Assembly (NCBI GenBank): GCA_949751835.1
Contig: CATKHK010000089.1
Span: 62,001-126,000 of the forward strand
DNA length: 64,000 nucleotides
Source: Blepharisma japonicum
Lineage: Eukaryota > Ciliophora > Heterotrichea > Heterotrichida > Blepharismidae
Reading direction: 5' to 3'
The stretch's first letter is position 1. Each line of letters begins with the position of its first letter. A program made the translations under genes and the position numbers. Shown here in pieces: positions 1 through 11,432 of the stretch. Below the pieces are notes generated by a model. The model was not told where the DNA came from. It worked only from the letters and a program-made list of their open reading frames with translations, and made no database searches.

Positions 1-492
1 TAGCTCTTTGAGCTCTTCTTCCATTAGTTTTCCTTTGTTTTTCTCGTTTTCTAGTTCCATTTCTAATGTCAAGCATTGGACTTTAGCAGATTCAGATTCT
101 TTTTGCTTTGCTGTTAGTTGCTTTGTAAGTGATGATAAGTCTTCCCACTGCAATGAGTCACTTTGAATAGAAGAAGAGTCAATTGATTTAAATGTAAAAT
201 CTGAGCCTTCTGATTGCTGAATTTCTGTGGCAGGAGGGGAAGAAAAGACTTGCTTATGATGCACCTTTTCTTCTATGATTTCTGGGGTTTCTGGGATTGT
301 TTGTGTTTGTATAGGCTCGACAGGCGCTTCTTGAGAATGAGATTGAGATGGAATAGGCTGAGGAGGAAGAGATCGATTTACTGGACGATTTAAGCGGCGA
401 TTCCCTGATTTTTGTCGAAATTCTCTAAATTCTTTAAGCTTTGAGTCTCTGATTGGAAGTTACCTAATAAGTTTTGCCTGATTGGAATTCAT
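1..492 (-). CDS. Coiled-coil protein, 5' part (gene X), runs off left edge
   Basis: The minus strand is open from the left edge to an ATG at 492-490 once a 15-nt GT..AG intron (449-463) is removed. Exon 1 is 464-492 (29 nt) and exon 2 starts at 448. Without splicing, a TAA lies just upstream of the long frame, so the intron decides the start. The 159 codons seen begin MNSNQAKLIRDSKLKEF. They have a basic stretch near residues 20-35, a Pro/Gln/Ser/Glu-rich linker (about 37-105), and from about residue 115 a Glu/Lys/Leu-rich segment of coiled-coil type that continues out of the window. The basic N-terminus before a coiled coil is reminiscent of golgin or centrosomal scaffolds, but I do not recognise a family. 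Decayed copies of this gene lie downstream of R1 and R2. Sure of the coding call, unsure of function. Confidence 0.75.
449..463 (-). other. 15-nt intron in gene X
   Basis: On the minus strand this reads GTAACTTCCAATCAG. Removing it joins the ATG-bearing exon in frame with the long downstream frame and eliminates an in-frame TAA. The length is typical of heterotrich introns (15-16 nt). It agrees with the 16-nt intron at 27336-27351. Confidence 0.75.
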
Positions 493-1218
493 TTATATAG
501 ACTTATAATTATGAGTTTATATAACTAGATGCACCTATAACTAGCTGAGACTGTGATCATAACCAATCTCCAATAAAAGCATCAGAGATTTACTTGAAAA
601 TTAGATCTAATTACATTTCAACAAATATTTTTCATATAGTCTGAGCTAATTTAAGTTAAAGACTCTTAAAAGGATGGACACATATAAAAATAAATCAGAT
701 AATGACAAAACAAAATATTAAAATTGTATAAAATATTTATCAATCAAGTTCCTTAATTTCCCTCTATGAGAATAAATATTTAGATTTTAGAAAATACCAT
801 AATCAAACATTAAGACTATTTATCCCATCATATAATCTAGATTTCTTTTTAAATAACTCATATTCTGTGCCAAATTCAGGGAATTTTATTAATAATTACC
901 CTATTTAGTTTTTATTAAAAGTTAACTCTAAGATAGTCTCTTTAAGAGTATTTATAAAAAAAAATAAAAAATATAGGCAATAAAAAACCTAATAAATTAT
1001 ATAAGTAGTCTCATAAAAAAAAATTCTAAAATTAATTCCGATATGACTTAGTCTTCAATTTTGATATTTTCTTATCGATAAAGATCAGAGCTCTTATAAG
1101 TTAAGAGAAAAATAAATATTATGTTATAATCTGATTTCTGACGCAACGCATTTGATAATTTTAAACATCTTAATTCATGGAAGCTGTTGTAATTATAATA
1201 ATACTCAAATTATAAATA
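493..1218. promoter_or_regulatory. Divergent intergenic region between gene X and R1
   Basis: AT-rich, with no supported gene. It must hold the 5' ends and promoters of both divergent genes. The region at 6013-6764, upstream of R2, is alignable with it along much of its length (for example the blocks near 500-560 and 6005-6060), showing that this promoter was duplicated with the receptor. R1 has an in-frame TAA two codons before its ATG, which fixes its start. Confidence 0.6.
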
Positions 1219-4200
1219 ATGATTTTCAAAGTTGTTGCTATACTTACACTAGGGTGGTGTCTTAATCTTCTCATAATTGATAGCAAAACAACTAAGACAA
1301 AATTTGACTCACTTGAAGACTTATACACAAATATTTACATTGAGCACAAAACGTTTGAAGAATTTATAAAGATAGAGCATGAATTTGATAGAGATACTAT
1401 TCTTATTGATTTATCCTCAAATATCCAGTCTCATTTTTATATATCTCAATTCGCCTCAAGACAAAAAATTCTTCATATCCTAAATGATGATTTTAATGAT
1501 GGATATAGCTCCTGAACGTTTTCGCTAAAACCAAACCAGGGTAGATATATTAATTCCTTAGTAAATATTCTAAAAAAATTTAACTGAAGCTCTGGAATTA
1601 TTTTTCTCTCCCATAAAAATTCAGATATGGAAGGTAAAATTAATGAAATATTTCATAATGATTTTCATTATATTCTTGTTGAGAGCCAAACTGATATTTC
1701 CCAAGTAATCAACAGAGAAGTTTTTAGACTTGGCAGTTATTTATATTATTTATTCACAGAAAGTATTATTTCTGAAAATATTATCCAAAATCTCATAGGG
1801 ACAAAGTTATTATTGAAAGACAGCGGGATATTATTAAGCCAGGAAAGTAGTTATAATACAAATTTTAATGGCGCTTTGATTCTAGCTTCAAAAGGGCAAG
1901 AAAATATAAAATCATATGAAGAAGAAATTGTGCAAAGGTTAAAGACTTTAATTTCTGAAATTTTTGCTGCACAAAATTTTAATAGTACAGGAAACGACAT
2001 TAATTTTATTATGAAAAATATTCTTATGTCTATCTGTGATAACCATTTTTGTACAAATTCTTTTAATTTAGTTAATATTCAATCTGGAAATCGGGTTATT
2101 ATAGGAGATTCTTTATCTTTACCTCGAAACAACTCAATAATTTTCCCCGGTAATTCATTAGAAATCCCTAAATCCCGCAAAAAATTTATAAAAATTGGCA
2201 TAAGTAATGGCTCTAAAAACCCAACAACTCCCAATTCTAATACCTATTCAAATTACTATGGTTGCTATACGGCCATTAACCAAGTAAATACTGGCCAGGA
2301 TTTAATAGAAAATTTTATGCTTTCTCCTACAACTTTTGATTGTGGAGTATCTGAGTATAATTCTACATTTATGTACAATTGTTTCTCGAAAAAGTTCGAT
2401 GATATTGGTGTCATGCATTTCCCCTCAAGCTTTACACCAGTGGTATCAGGGACAATGGTGACGCTTTCTAAGCTAAATCATAGCATCCCACTCATTGCAG
2501 GCATGTCTAATGATGACGCACTGACGTTACCGCAGAAATACCCGTTTTTCTCCAGGACAAGTTTTGATTACGTATATGTAGCTGCGCAATTTGTAAAGGT
2601 ACTATATACATTGGGCTGAAAAAATTGTGCAGTCTTATATCAGGTTAAACCTTTGTATACAGCCATGTACAATCAATTTGTAGAAACAGCTGAAAAGTAT
2701 AATGTGAATATCCTCAATGAAGAACATCTCCGTGTAATACCAGCTGACGTCAATAGCTATGAAGCCTTATTAAATCATACAGAAATTGTCCAAGAAGTCA
2801 TAAACAGCAATGCTCGGCTGTTAATAATGATTATGCTTGCTGATATTTCTATTGCAACGATGGACTTATTTTACGATTTAGGCTTAAGAAATGGCGATTT
2901 AGTAGTATTATGAGCAGCGCCATCTTGGATCAATGCTGTATATTTCCCTAGACCAGGTGGCTTAAACCGAAATAAGACTTATGAAATTTCACTTCCCTCA
3001 ATTGCATTAGATCAGCCTAGCTATACAGGAGAGATCGGAAAGTGGGTCGAACACCAATTAGCCAGCACATATGGAGGAGATCCCTCTCAAAGCAACTTAG
3101 GCTCATGCTGGAATTATGATGCAGTAAGACTTGGAAGTTATGCATTGGATTTCATGATTGACAGAGGTCTTGACTACACAAATGGGACTTTATTAATGGA
3201 AGCCGTTAGAAAACAAATTTTCACAGGCTGTTCTGGGACAGTCAGAATTGAGCCTGACACAAATAATAGGTTTATTAATTTCCTGATACTAAAAAATGCG
3301 GTGTGAAATTCTGCTACTAATTCTGTGCAAGTTTCTAATGCGGCGTATTGAAATCCTACTGGGAGTGATGTTTTAACAATCCTTCAACCATTAATTTATG
3401 CTGGAAATACAACGATAAAGCCTAGTGATTTTAGAGTTGAGTTAAATAACTGCCCATTTCCTGAAAAAGAAATCAGGACTTTTGATAAAGGGAGGTATTT
3501 AGTATTTGGAATCTGCATAACAGTCGCTTTGGCTACTGCTGGAGTTACTATTTTTATATGGAAAAAATGATGGAATATCAGAGCTGAAGATTTAAAAGAA
3601 AGAAAAGAAATTTCAATTCCAGACGCCATTATGGCTGCGACCATTGTAATTGAATTTTTCCAATTGTTGGCTATGGGTCCGGATATTACTCCTATAAATT
3701 CTTTGATTTCTGATATAGGAAAATCATTTTCATTGGATTTTGAAAGTTTGATACTGGTGAGAAATGATGTTTTTTGGATTTTTATTGATGGAGTTTTTGG
3801 GTCAATTATATTGTGGATAATTTTATCTGTGGTGGTTTTGTTTAGACTAGACGAAATTTTTAATGGAATTGCGATTATTCGATATCTCAGCTCTCTTTCT
3901 GATTATTTAATGCCTGTGCTTGGCAATTTATTGTTTATCCCCTTTATGTCAGGCTTATTAGACGTCTTTGTCTGTGATGAATCAATTGGAGACGATTTCA
4001 CTCAGAGTTTTATGTATAAGGATTGCAATCAATTTTGTTGGGTAAATGATCATATAATATATGCAACTTTTGCCTTTATTGGGATTATTTTATATGAGCC
4101 TCTAGCAATATTTTGTAGACCTCTCTGGCAAGAATTCCAGCCTTTGGCACATGTAAAATACTCTCCCAGGCATCTAATGCTGAAAACTATATTCCAAATA

Positions 4201-4599
4201 GCACTTATTGTTATGAATAAAACGGTTAAACGGGCTCAAGATATTGCTCATGGAGCGATTTTTACATTTTTTGTGCTGGTTTTTGCAATTTTTACGCATG
4301 GAGAGAAAGCTTATAATTATCCCAGATTTAGCTGGTGGCTGACTTTAAGCTTATTTGGGATTGTATGAGAATCGTTTTTAACTACAATTAATATAGGAAT
4401 TGGGAATAGCGAATCTCTTGTATGAGTTGCTATATTAATAACTGGATGGGTTGTTATTGGAATTATAGGTTTATGGGTGCAAAAGAAAAAATATCCTAGT
4501 CTGCTTTTTAGAGCTAAAGGTAAAGATACTTCAAATTTATTCAAATTTGCATTTACATTTAGCAGAGAGAAAAAAAAGGTAATTTCATTTAAAAAGTAG
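1219..4599 (+). CDS. R1: type I periplasmic-binding-like multi-pass receptor
   Basis: One 1126-aa frame ending in TAG, if UGA is Trp; I counted nine in-frame TGA codons, several matching TGG in R2. Order: signal peptide (about 1-21); a divergent region with PBP-I-like pieces (about 25-320); a clearer ANF_receptor/type I periplasmic-binding domain (about 327-735), including the 'SCWNYDAVRLG..ALDFMIDRG..Y.NGTLLMEA...F.G.SGTVRIEPD..NRF' region; then about nine hydrophobic segments (about 760-1088) and a short basic tail. A Cys-rich loop (VCDESIGDDF...KDCNQFCW) sits between membrane segments. By family knowledge such domains bind small ligands such as amino acids; the membrane part is not a textbook seven-helix class C domain. 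I infer a plasma-membrane chemoreceptor; the ligand is unknown. No kinase or cyclase domain is attached. Confidence 0.85.
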
Positions 4600-4989
4600 A
4601 CACAAATAAAATTATTAAAGATAATTTAGCTTATTTAAGCCTTATTTCAAATAGTTAGAATAAGTAATATATTTCCTGACTCTTTTTTCATTTTAGTCTA
4701 ATATAACTAATTTATGGGCTATTATGCAATTTGAACAGCTATAATGAAATCTTTATTTCTTAGGTATGCTCGGATATCATCTCTGCTGCAAAAATCCTTT
4801 TCGCTTCTTTCTTGATAAAGCATCTTTTTTAAATTTTTCTCCTTCTTAAACGAGATCATTAATAGCATAATAATGGAAATAAAATGTTGCAAAAAGCATC
4901 ACTATAGAAATCCAGAAAAGTTTTCCATTTTAAATTCTGCCAAATCCTATCACAAATAGTTCTTAGTCTCGCTTATGTTGAGCTTAATG

Positions 4990-6010
4990 ATATTTTCCTT
5001 TCTTGGCTTGCTGCTTGATTATATGCTATGACTTTTTGATTTCTTTAATAGGATCATAAAATTACTAAAAAAGCAAAAAGTATCAAAACAGATTTTTGAT
5101 CTGTGTTTATACTTCCAGTATCTTGAATCTAGCAAAGCATCTATAAAAAGTCTGAACATCTCTAGTTTACTTGCTATTCGTTTGCATAGCACGCTCAGCA
5201 CAATAGGCTAATCTTTATCTCATAATCAATTCTTGATCTATGCAATCGGCTATTTAAATTTCTTTTATGCTTCAAAAGACTTAAAAAGGAAATCAAGATG
5301 GTTCCAGTAGGTGAGCCTCTCTTTTAACTAACTCTGAGAGTGAATATCTCATAATTCAATTCTTGCTTGAAATCTAATTTTAGCACTTTCTATAGTTCTT
5401 ATCGCTAAAGGGGCATATTGCTCTAATTATGATTACTTCGCCTAGTCCTTTTTCTAGCTTGAATTAATTTCCTCTTCAAAAATTAAGGCTTCACTTGGTG
5501 GGGTATCTAGATACTTGAAATCTGAGTTTAAGGAATTTCCTTGGAGAAAACTTGAAATTAATTTCTGAGCCTTCCGTAGAGATGATCTTTATTTTAATCT
5601 CTGATAAGAGCAAATAAAATTTGAAAAGACCTTCTTCATACACGCAGGCTTTCAGCACTCTCCTTTTTGTTAAAGGCTTCAATCCCTAAATAAGTCTGAA
5701 AAGCTTACGATTTTTCTATAAATCATTCTCTTAGTGAGGTAGAGAGTAAACTTCTAATTTCTAAATTTCTTTGGTAGGAGAGGAAGAAGAAGTTGCTTAA
5801 TATGCCCTTTTTTTCTTTGATTTCTGTGTTTTCTAGATTACTTGGGCTTTTATAGGCTCAAAAGGCACTTCTTGAGAATGAGGTGGAATAGTTTGAGGAA
5901 GACGCTTTAAGCGGTGATTCTCAGTTTTTTTATTTAAACTATCTAAATCTTTAAGCTTCGAGTATCTGATAGAATTTACCAAATAAGTTTTGACAGATGA
6001 AACCCATTTA
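4990..6010 (-). pseudogene. Decayed antisense copy of gene X (X')
   Basis: The stretch at about 5750-6010 aligns with window positions 1-492: the Pro/Glu linker codons, the residual intron area and the original ATG region are recognisable, but stops and frameshifts interrupt every frame. The stretch at 4990-5690 would correspond to gene X sequence beyond the left edge; it aligns with 10208-10970 after R2. I infer a relic carried along when the receptor unit duplicated. Short open frames here (for example 5491-5682) are remnants, not genes. 4600-4989 is AT-rich with nothing recognised. Confidence 0.6.
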
Positions 6011-6764
6011 TATAGTCTTATGATTATGAGTTTATATAGCTAGGTGCATTTATAGCTGGTCTAGACTATCATTGTAACAAAATCTCCCATAATAGCATTG
6101 AAAATTAGATTTAATGATATTTCAGCAAATATTTTCAGATAATTTTATTTGTTTAGAACTGATATAAGTAAAAGATTCTGAAAAAAGGATAAAAATAGCA
6201 TAACAATAAATCAAGACCATGGCAAAACAAAATATTAAATTGTATAAATATTTATCAAGTTTCTTAATTTCCCTCTATAAGAATAAATATCTAGATATTT
6301 AGAAAATATAATCCAAAAAACTAAGCAATTTGCCATTGATATAATCCATATTTCTTTTTAAAATAATTCATATTTTGTGTCAAACTAGGGTTTTTTTATA
6401 AATAAAAACCCTATTTAGTTTTTTATTAAAAAGTTAAATTTAAGATAGTATTCTTAATAAAAAATTGACGTTATAAGAAGAATTTATAAAAAATACAATT
6501 TAAAAATATTCATAATTAAAAAACTTAAAAGTTATATCAGTAGTCTCTTAAAAAATATCTCTAAAATTAATTCTGATGCACCTTAGCCTTCATTTTTTAT
6601 ATTTTCTTCTAGACAAAGATCAGAGCTTTCATTAGGATGTCTCATTCAAAATAAAAATAAATATTGCATAATACTCTGTTTTTTGTTGCAACAGTTTTAA
6701 TAGTGTAAAATATCTCAATTTATGGACAGCTCTTGCAATTATAATAATACTCAAACTATAAATA
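6011..6764. promoter_or_regulatory. Upstream region of R2, copy of the R1 upstream region
   Basis: AT-rich, no gene seen. It is alignable with 493-1218 and so carries the duplicated R1 promoter. The last bases before the R2 ATG are nearly the same as those before R1. Confidence 0.55.
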
Positions 6765-9700
6765 ATGCTTTTCAAATTGGTGGCTATACTTACTCTAGCA
6801 GTCTGCCTCAATCTTCTTATAGTTGATAACAAAGAAACTAAGACGAATTTTGACTCAATTGAAGACTTAAACACAAATATTTACATTGAGCATAAGACCC
6901 TTGAAGAACTTATAAAAATAGAGCATGAAATTGATAGAGATGCTATTCTTATTGATTTATCCTCAAATATCCATTCTCATTTTTGAATATCTCAACTTGC
7001 CTCAAGGCAAAAAATTCTTCATATCCTAAATGATGATTTTAATGATGGATATAGCTCTTGGACTTTTTCGCTAAAACCTAATCCAGGTAAATATATAAAT
7101 TCCTTAGTAAATGTACTAAAAAATTTTAACTGAAGCTCTGGAATTGTTTTTCTCTCCCATAAAAATTCATTCATGAAAGAAAAAATTAACGAAATATTTG
7201 ATAATGATTTTCATTATATTATTGTTGAAAGCCAAACTGATATTTCTCAAATTATAGACAGAGAAGTTTTTAGACTTGGCAGCTACTTATATTATATATA
7301 TACAGAAAGTAACGTATCTGAGGATATTATTCAAAACCTCATAAGGACAAATTTATTATTGGAAGACAGCGGTATATTATTAAGCCAGGAAAGCAGTTAT
7401 AATACAAATTTTAATGGTGCTTTAATTCTAACTTCAAAAGGCCAAGAAAATATAAAATCATATGAAGAGCAAACTGTCCAAAGCTTAAAAAATCTAATTT
7501 CTGAAATTTTGGCAGCACAAAATTTTAATAATACAGGAAATGACATTAATTTTATCATGAAAGATATTCTTATGTCTATCTGTGATAGCCATTTTTGTAC
7601 AAATTCTTTTAATTTAGTCAATATTCAGTCAGGAAATCGAGTGATTATCGGAGATTCTTTATCTTTTCCTATAAACGACTCAATAATTTTTCCTGGTAAT
7701 TCTTTAGAAATCCCTAAATCTCGCAAAAAAATCATAAAAATTAGTATAAGTAATGGCTCTATAAACCCAACAACCCCTCCAATGCCTTTTACTCACACAA
7801 ATTACTATGGCTGTTATACATCCATAAATCAAGTAAATACTGGCCAGGATTTAATAGAAAATTTTATGCTTTCTCCTACAACTTTTGATTGTGGAGTATC
7901 TGAGTATAATTCTACATTTATGTACAATTGTTTTTCGAAAAAATTCGATGATATTGGTGTCATGCATTTTCCCTCAAGCTTCACACCAGTGGTATCAGGA
8001 ACAATGGTGACATTTTCTAAGCTAAATCATAGCATTCCACTCATTGCAGGCATGTCTAATGATGACGTGCTGACGTTACCGGATAAATACCCGTTTTTTT
8101 CTAGGACAAGTTTTGATTACGTATATGTAGCTGCACAGTTTGTAAAGGTACTCTATACATTGGGCTGGAAAAATTGTGCCGTCTTATATCAGGTTAAACC
8201 TTTGTGTGTAGCCATGTACCAGCAGTTTTTAGAAACAGCTGAAAAGTATAATGTGAATATTCTCAATGCAGAACATCTTCGTGCAATACCAGGAGATGTC
8301 AATAGCTATGAAGCTTTATTAAACCATACAGATATTGTACAAGAAGTCATAAACAGCAACGCTCGCCTGTTAATAATGGTTATGCTTGCTGATATTTCTA
8401 TTGTAACTATGGACTTATTTTACGATTTAGGCCTAAGAAATGGCGATTTAATAGTATTATGAGCAATGCCAGCTTGAATCAATACTGTATATGTCCCTAG
8501 GTCAGGTGGCTTAGACCTGGCTAAGATTTATGAAGTTTCACTTCCCTCAATTTCATTAGATCAGCCTAGTTATATAGGAGAGATCGGAAATTGGGTAGAA
8601 AACCAAGTAGCTAGCACATATGGAGGAGACCCTTCTCAAAGTAACTTAGGCTCATGCTGGAATTATGATGCAGTAAGGCTTGGAAGTTACGCATTAGATT
8701 TTATGATTGACAGAGGTCTTGACTACACAAATGGGACTTTATTAATGGAAGCCATCAGAAAACAAATTTTCACAGGTTGTTCTGGGACAGTCAGAATTGA
8801 GCCTGACACAAATAATAGGTTTATTAATTTCCTGGTACTAAAAAATGCTGTATGAAATCCTGCTACTAATTCTGTACAAGTTTCTAATGCGGCATATTGA
8901 AATCCTACTGGAAGTGATGTTTTAACAATCCTTCAGCCATTAATTTATGCTGGAAATACTACAATAAAGCCTAGCGATTTTAGAATTGTGCTAAATAATT
9001 GTCCATTTCCTGAAAAAGAAATCAGGACTTTTGATAAAGGGAGATATTTAGTATTTGGAATCTGCATAGCTGTTGCTGTGGCTACTGCTGGGATTACTAT
9101 CATTATATGGGAAAAATGATGGAATATCAGAGCTGAAGATTTAAAAGAAAGAAAAGAAATTTCAATTCCAGATGTCATTATGGCTGCGACCATTGTAGTT
9201 GAATTTTTCCAATTGTTGGCTATGGGTCCGGATATTACTCCTATAAATTCATTGATTTCTGATATCGGAAAATCGTTTTCATTGGATTTTGAAAGCTTGA
9301 TACAGGTGAGAAATGATGTTTTTTGAATTTTTATTGATGGAGTTTTTGGGTCAATTATATTGTGGGTTATTTTGTCTGTGATAGTTTTGTTTAGGTTGGA
9401 CGAAATTTTTAATAGAGTCGCGATTATTCGACATCTCAGCTCTCTTTCGGATTATTTAATGCCTGTACTTGGCAATTTATTGTTTATCCCCTTTATGTCA
9501 GGCTTATTAGACGTATTTGTATGTGATGAATCAATTGGAGACGATTTCACTCAAAGTTTTATGTATAAAGATTGCAATCAATTTTGTTGGGTAAATGATC
9601 ATATAATATATGCAATTTTTGCGTTTATTGGAATTATTTTATATGAGCCCCTAGCAATCTTCTGTCGACCACTTTGGCAAGAACTTCAATCATTGTCACA

Positions 9701-10148
9701 TGTAAAATACTCTCCCAGGCATCTTATGTTGAAAACTATATTCCAAATAACTCTTATTGTTATGAATAAAACAGTAAAACGGGCTCAAAATATTGCTCAT
9801 GGGGCGATTTTTACATTTTTTGTGCTGGTTTTTGCAGTTTTTACGCATGGACACAAAGCTTATAATTATCCCAGATTCAGCTGGTGGCTGACTTTAAGCT
9901 TGTTTGGGATTGTTTGAGAATCGTTTTTAACTACAATTAATATAGGAATTGGGAATAGCGATTCTTTTGTATGGGTTGCTATATTAATAACTGGATGGGT
10001 TGTTATTGGAATTATAGGTTTATGGGTGCAAAAGAAAAAATATCCTAGTCTACTTTTTAGAAGTAAAGGTAAAGATACTTCAAACTTATTCAAATTTGCA
10101 TTTACATTTAGCAGAGGGAAAAACAAAGTAATTTCATTTAAAGATTAG
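6765..10148 (+). CDS. R2: type I periplasmic-binding-like multi-pass receptor
   Basis: A 1127-aa frame ending in TAG with UGA read as Trp. It is the closest relative of R1 and nearly collinear with it. R2 has TGG at the position in the 'YTLGWKNCAV' motif where R1 has TGA (2617-2619), which is direct evidence for the code. It has the same architecture: signal peptide (about 1-20), divergent N-terminal region, PBP-I ligand domain (about 330-735), about nine membrane segments. A small indel lies at the start of the second ligand domain, where R2 has a Pro-rich turn. Copy separation from R1 is 5546 bp start to start. The frame is intact, so the gene is probably functional. Confidence 0.85.
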
Positions 10149-10207
10149 TCTAAATAAAATTATTAAAGGTAGATTAGTTTTATTTAAGCCTTATTTCAAA
10201 TAATTAT

Positions 10208-10975
10208 GATGAAGCCCTTCTTGGTTTGTTGCTTGATGTAAGTCACAACGTTTTTATGTCTTTACTAGGAACTTCTCTTATAATTTCTTAGCAGTGATAA
10301 GTCCAATTTCCATATATCTAAAGTCCACAATCTTTGGCTGTCAACATAAAGATAAACAAAGCTTTCAAAGCTAATTTTTTCTTTTATAATTATTTCCAAT
10401 ATATTAACCTGAAAAGCATTTTAGGGTAGTGCCTTTAAAAATTCTGAAATCTCTGGTCGTTCATCAAAAAACTTAATAGTTGTTTCATAGCCAATTCTTT
10501 ATCTCAGCAATGGGTTGCTTTAAAAATGCGTTTTATTTCAAAATACTTAAAAATGTCATTGCAAATGGTTTTTGTTGGTAAATCTCTCATTTAACTGACT
10601 CTGGGAGTGAATACTCATATTTTCATTCTTTGCTTGGAGTCTAATTTAAGCATTTTGTAGTTCTCATTGCTAAAAGGGTCATTTATACCTTAATTATGAA
10701 TTCTTGTCTGATCCTTTGTAGCTTTAAATTCATGTCCTATATTTCACTTGATGGGCAGTTAATGACTTGAATCGTTGTTTTAAAGAAGTGTACTTGGAAT
10801 ACTTAAAGGATTTCAAGCCATTAATTTCTAGATCTCTTCATGAAGAAGTATCTTTATTTTTTCTCTGCCAGAAGCAAGTTCAAATTTGTAAGACCTTTCC
10901 TTTTGCTTCTATACTTTCTCTTCATACTCATAGGCTTGTCACTCCTCTTTTTTTCTAAAGGAAGTATTGGAGGTG
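10208..10975 (-). pseudogene. Second decayed antisense copy of gene X (X'')
   Basis: Aligns with 4990-5690 over most of its length, in the same position downstream of a receptor gene, with many indels and no open frame. The 5' portion of gene X (window 1-492) has no counterpart here, so this copy is truncated where the R3 upstream region begins. The plus-strand open frame at 10767-10958 lies inside it and is taken as chance. Confidence 0.5.
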
Positions 10976-11432
10976 AGAACTGTTTTTCTTGAGATTTTAA
11001 TATAAATTCATCCCTTATATTTTTAGCTTTTCCTTTATTTTTGTTGTAAACATCCTATTGTATTATTATAAAGTCTTTTTGAAACAGTTTTCATTTAGGT
11101 AAAATAATTGATTATTCGAAATAATGGATTAATTTATTGATGAAGACCTATAATTAGTTATTTATAAGTTTATTTTTGATATATTTAAATATTGAATTAC
11201 TTTATAAATTAGCTGAAAAGACAGGTATTAAAATTAAAATTTAAAATATAATTAGAAGTTATATTATTATATTCAAGTATAAAATTCTTCCCTGTGTACC
11301 AGATGAAATCTCAAGGAGACAAACTTTAGATCTCTTGAAATTTCTATATAGGACTTGCTTTTAGGATTTTTTAATTATTGTTTGGAGAATATGTGTTAAG
11401 TATTTTTTTACTGAGCATGACTTTTAATATAA
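10976..11432. other. AT-rich spacer upstream of R3
   Basis: No gene seen. It does not resemble the R1/R2 upstream region. The last bases before the R3 ATG resemble those before R4 (AATATAAATGAA...), so a short shared 5' flank is likely. Confidence 0.5.

Noticed and set aside
3396-4544. Minus-strand open frames under R1 (and the same under R2)
   Set aside because: Antisense to conserved receptor coding sequence; conservation is explained by the plus-strand protein.
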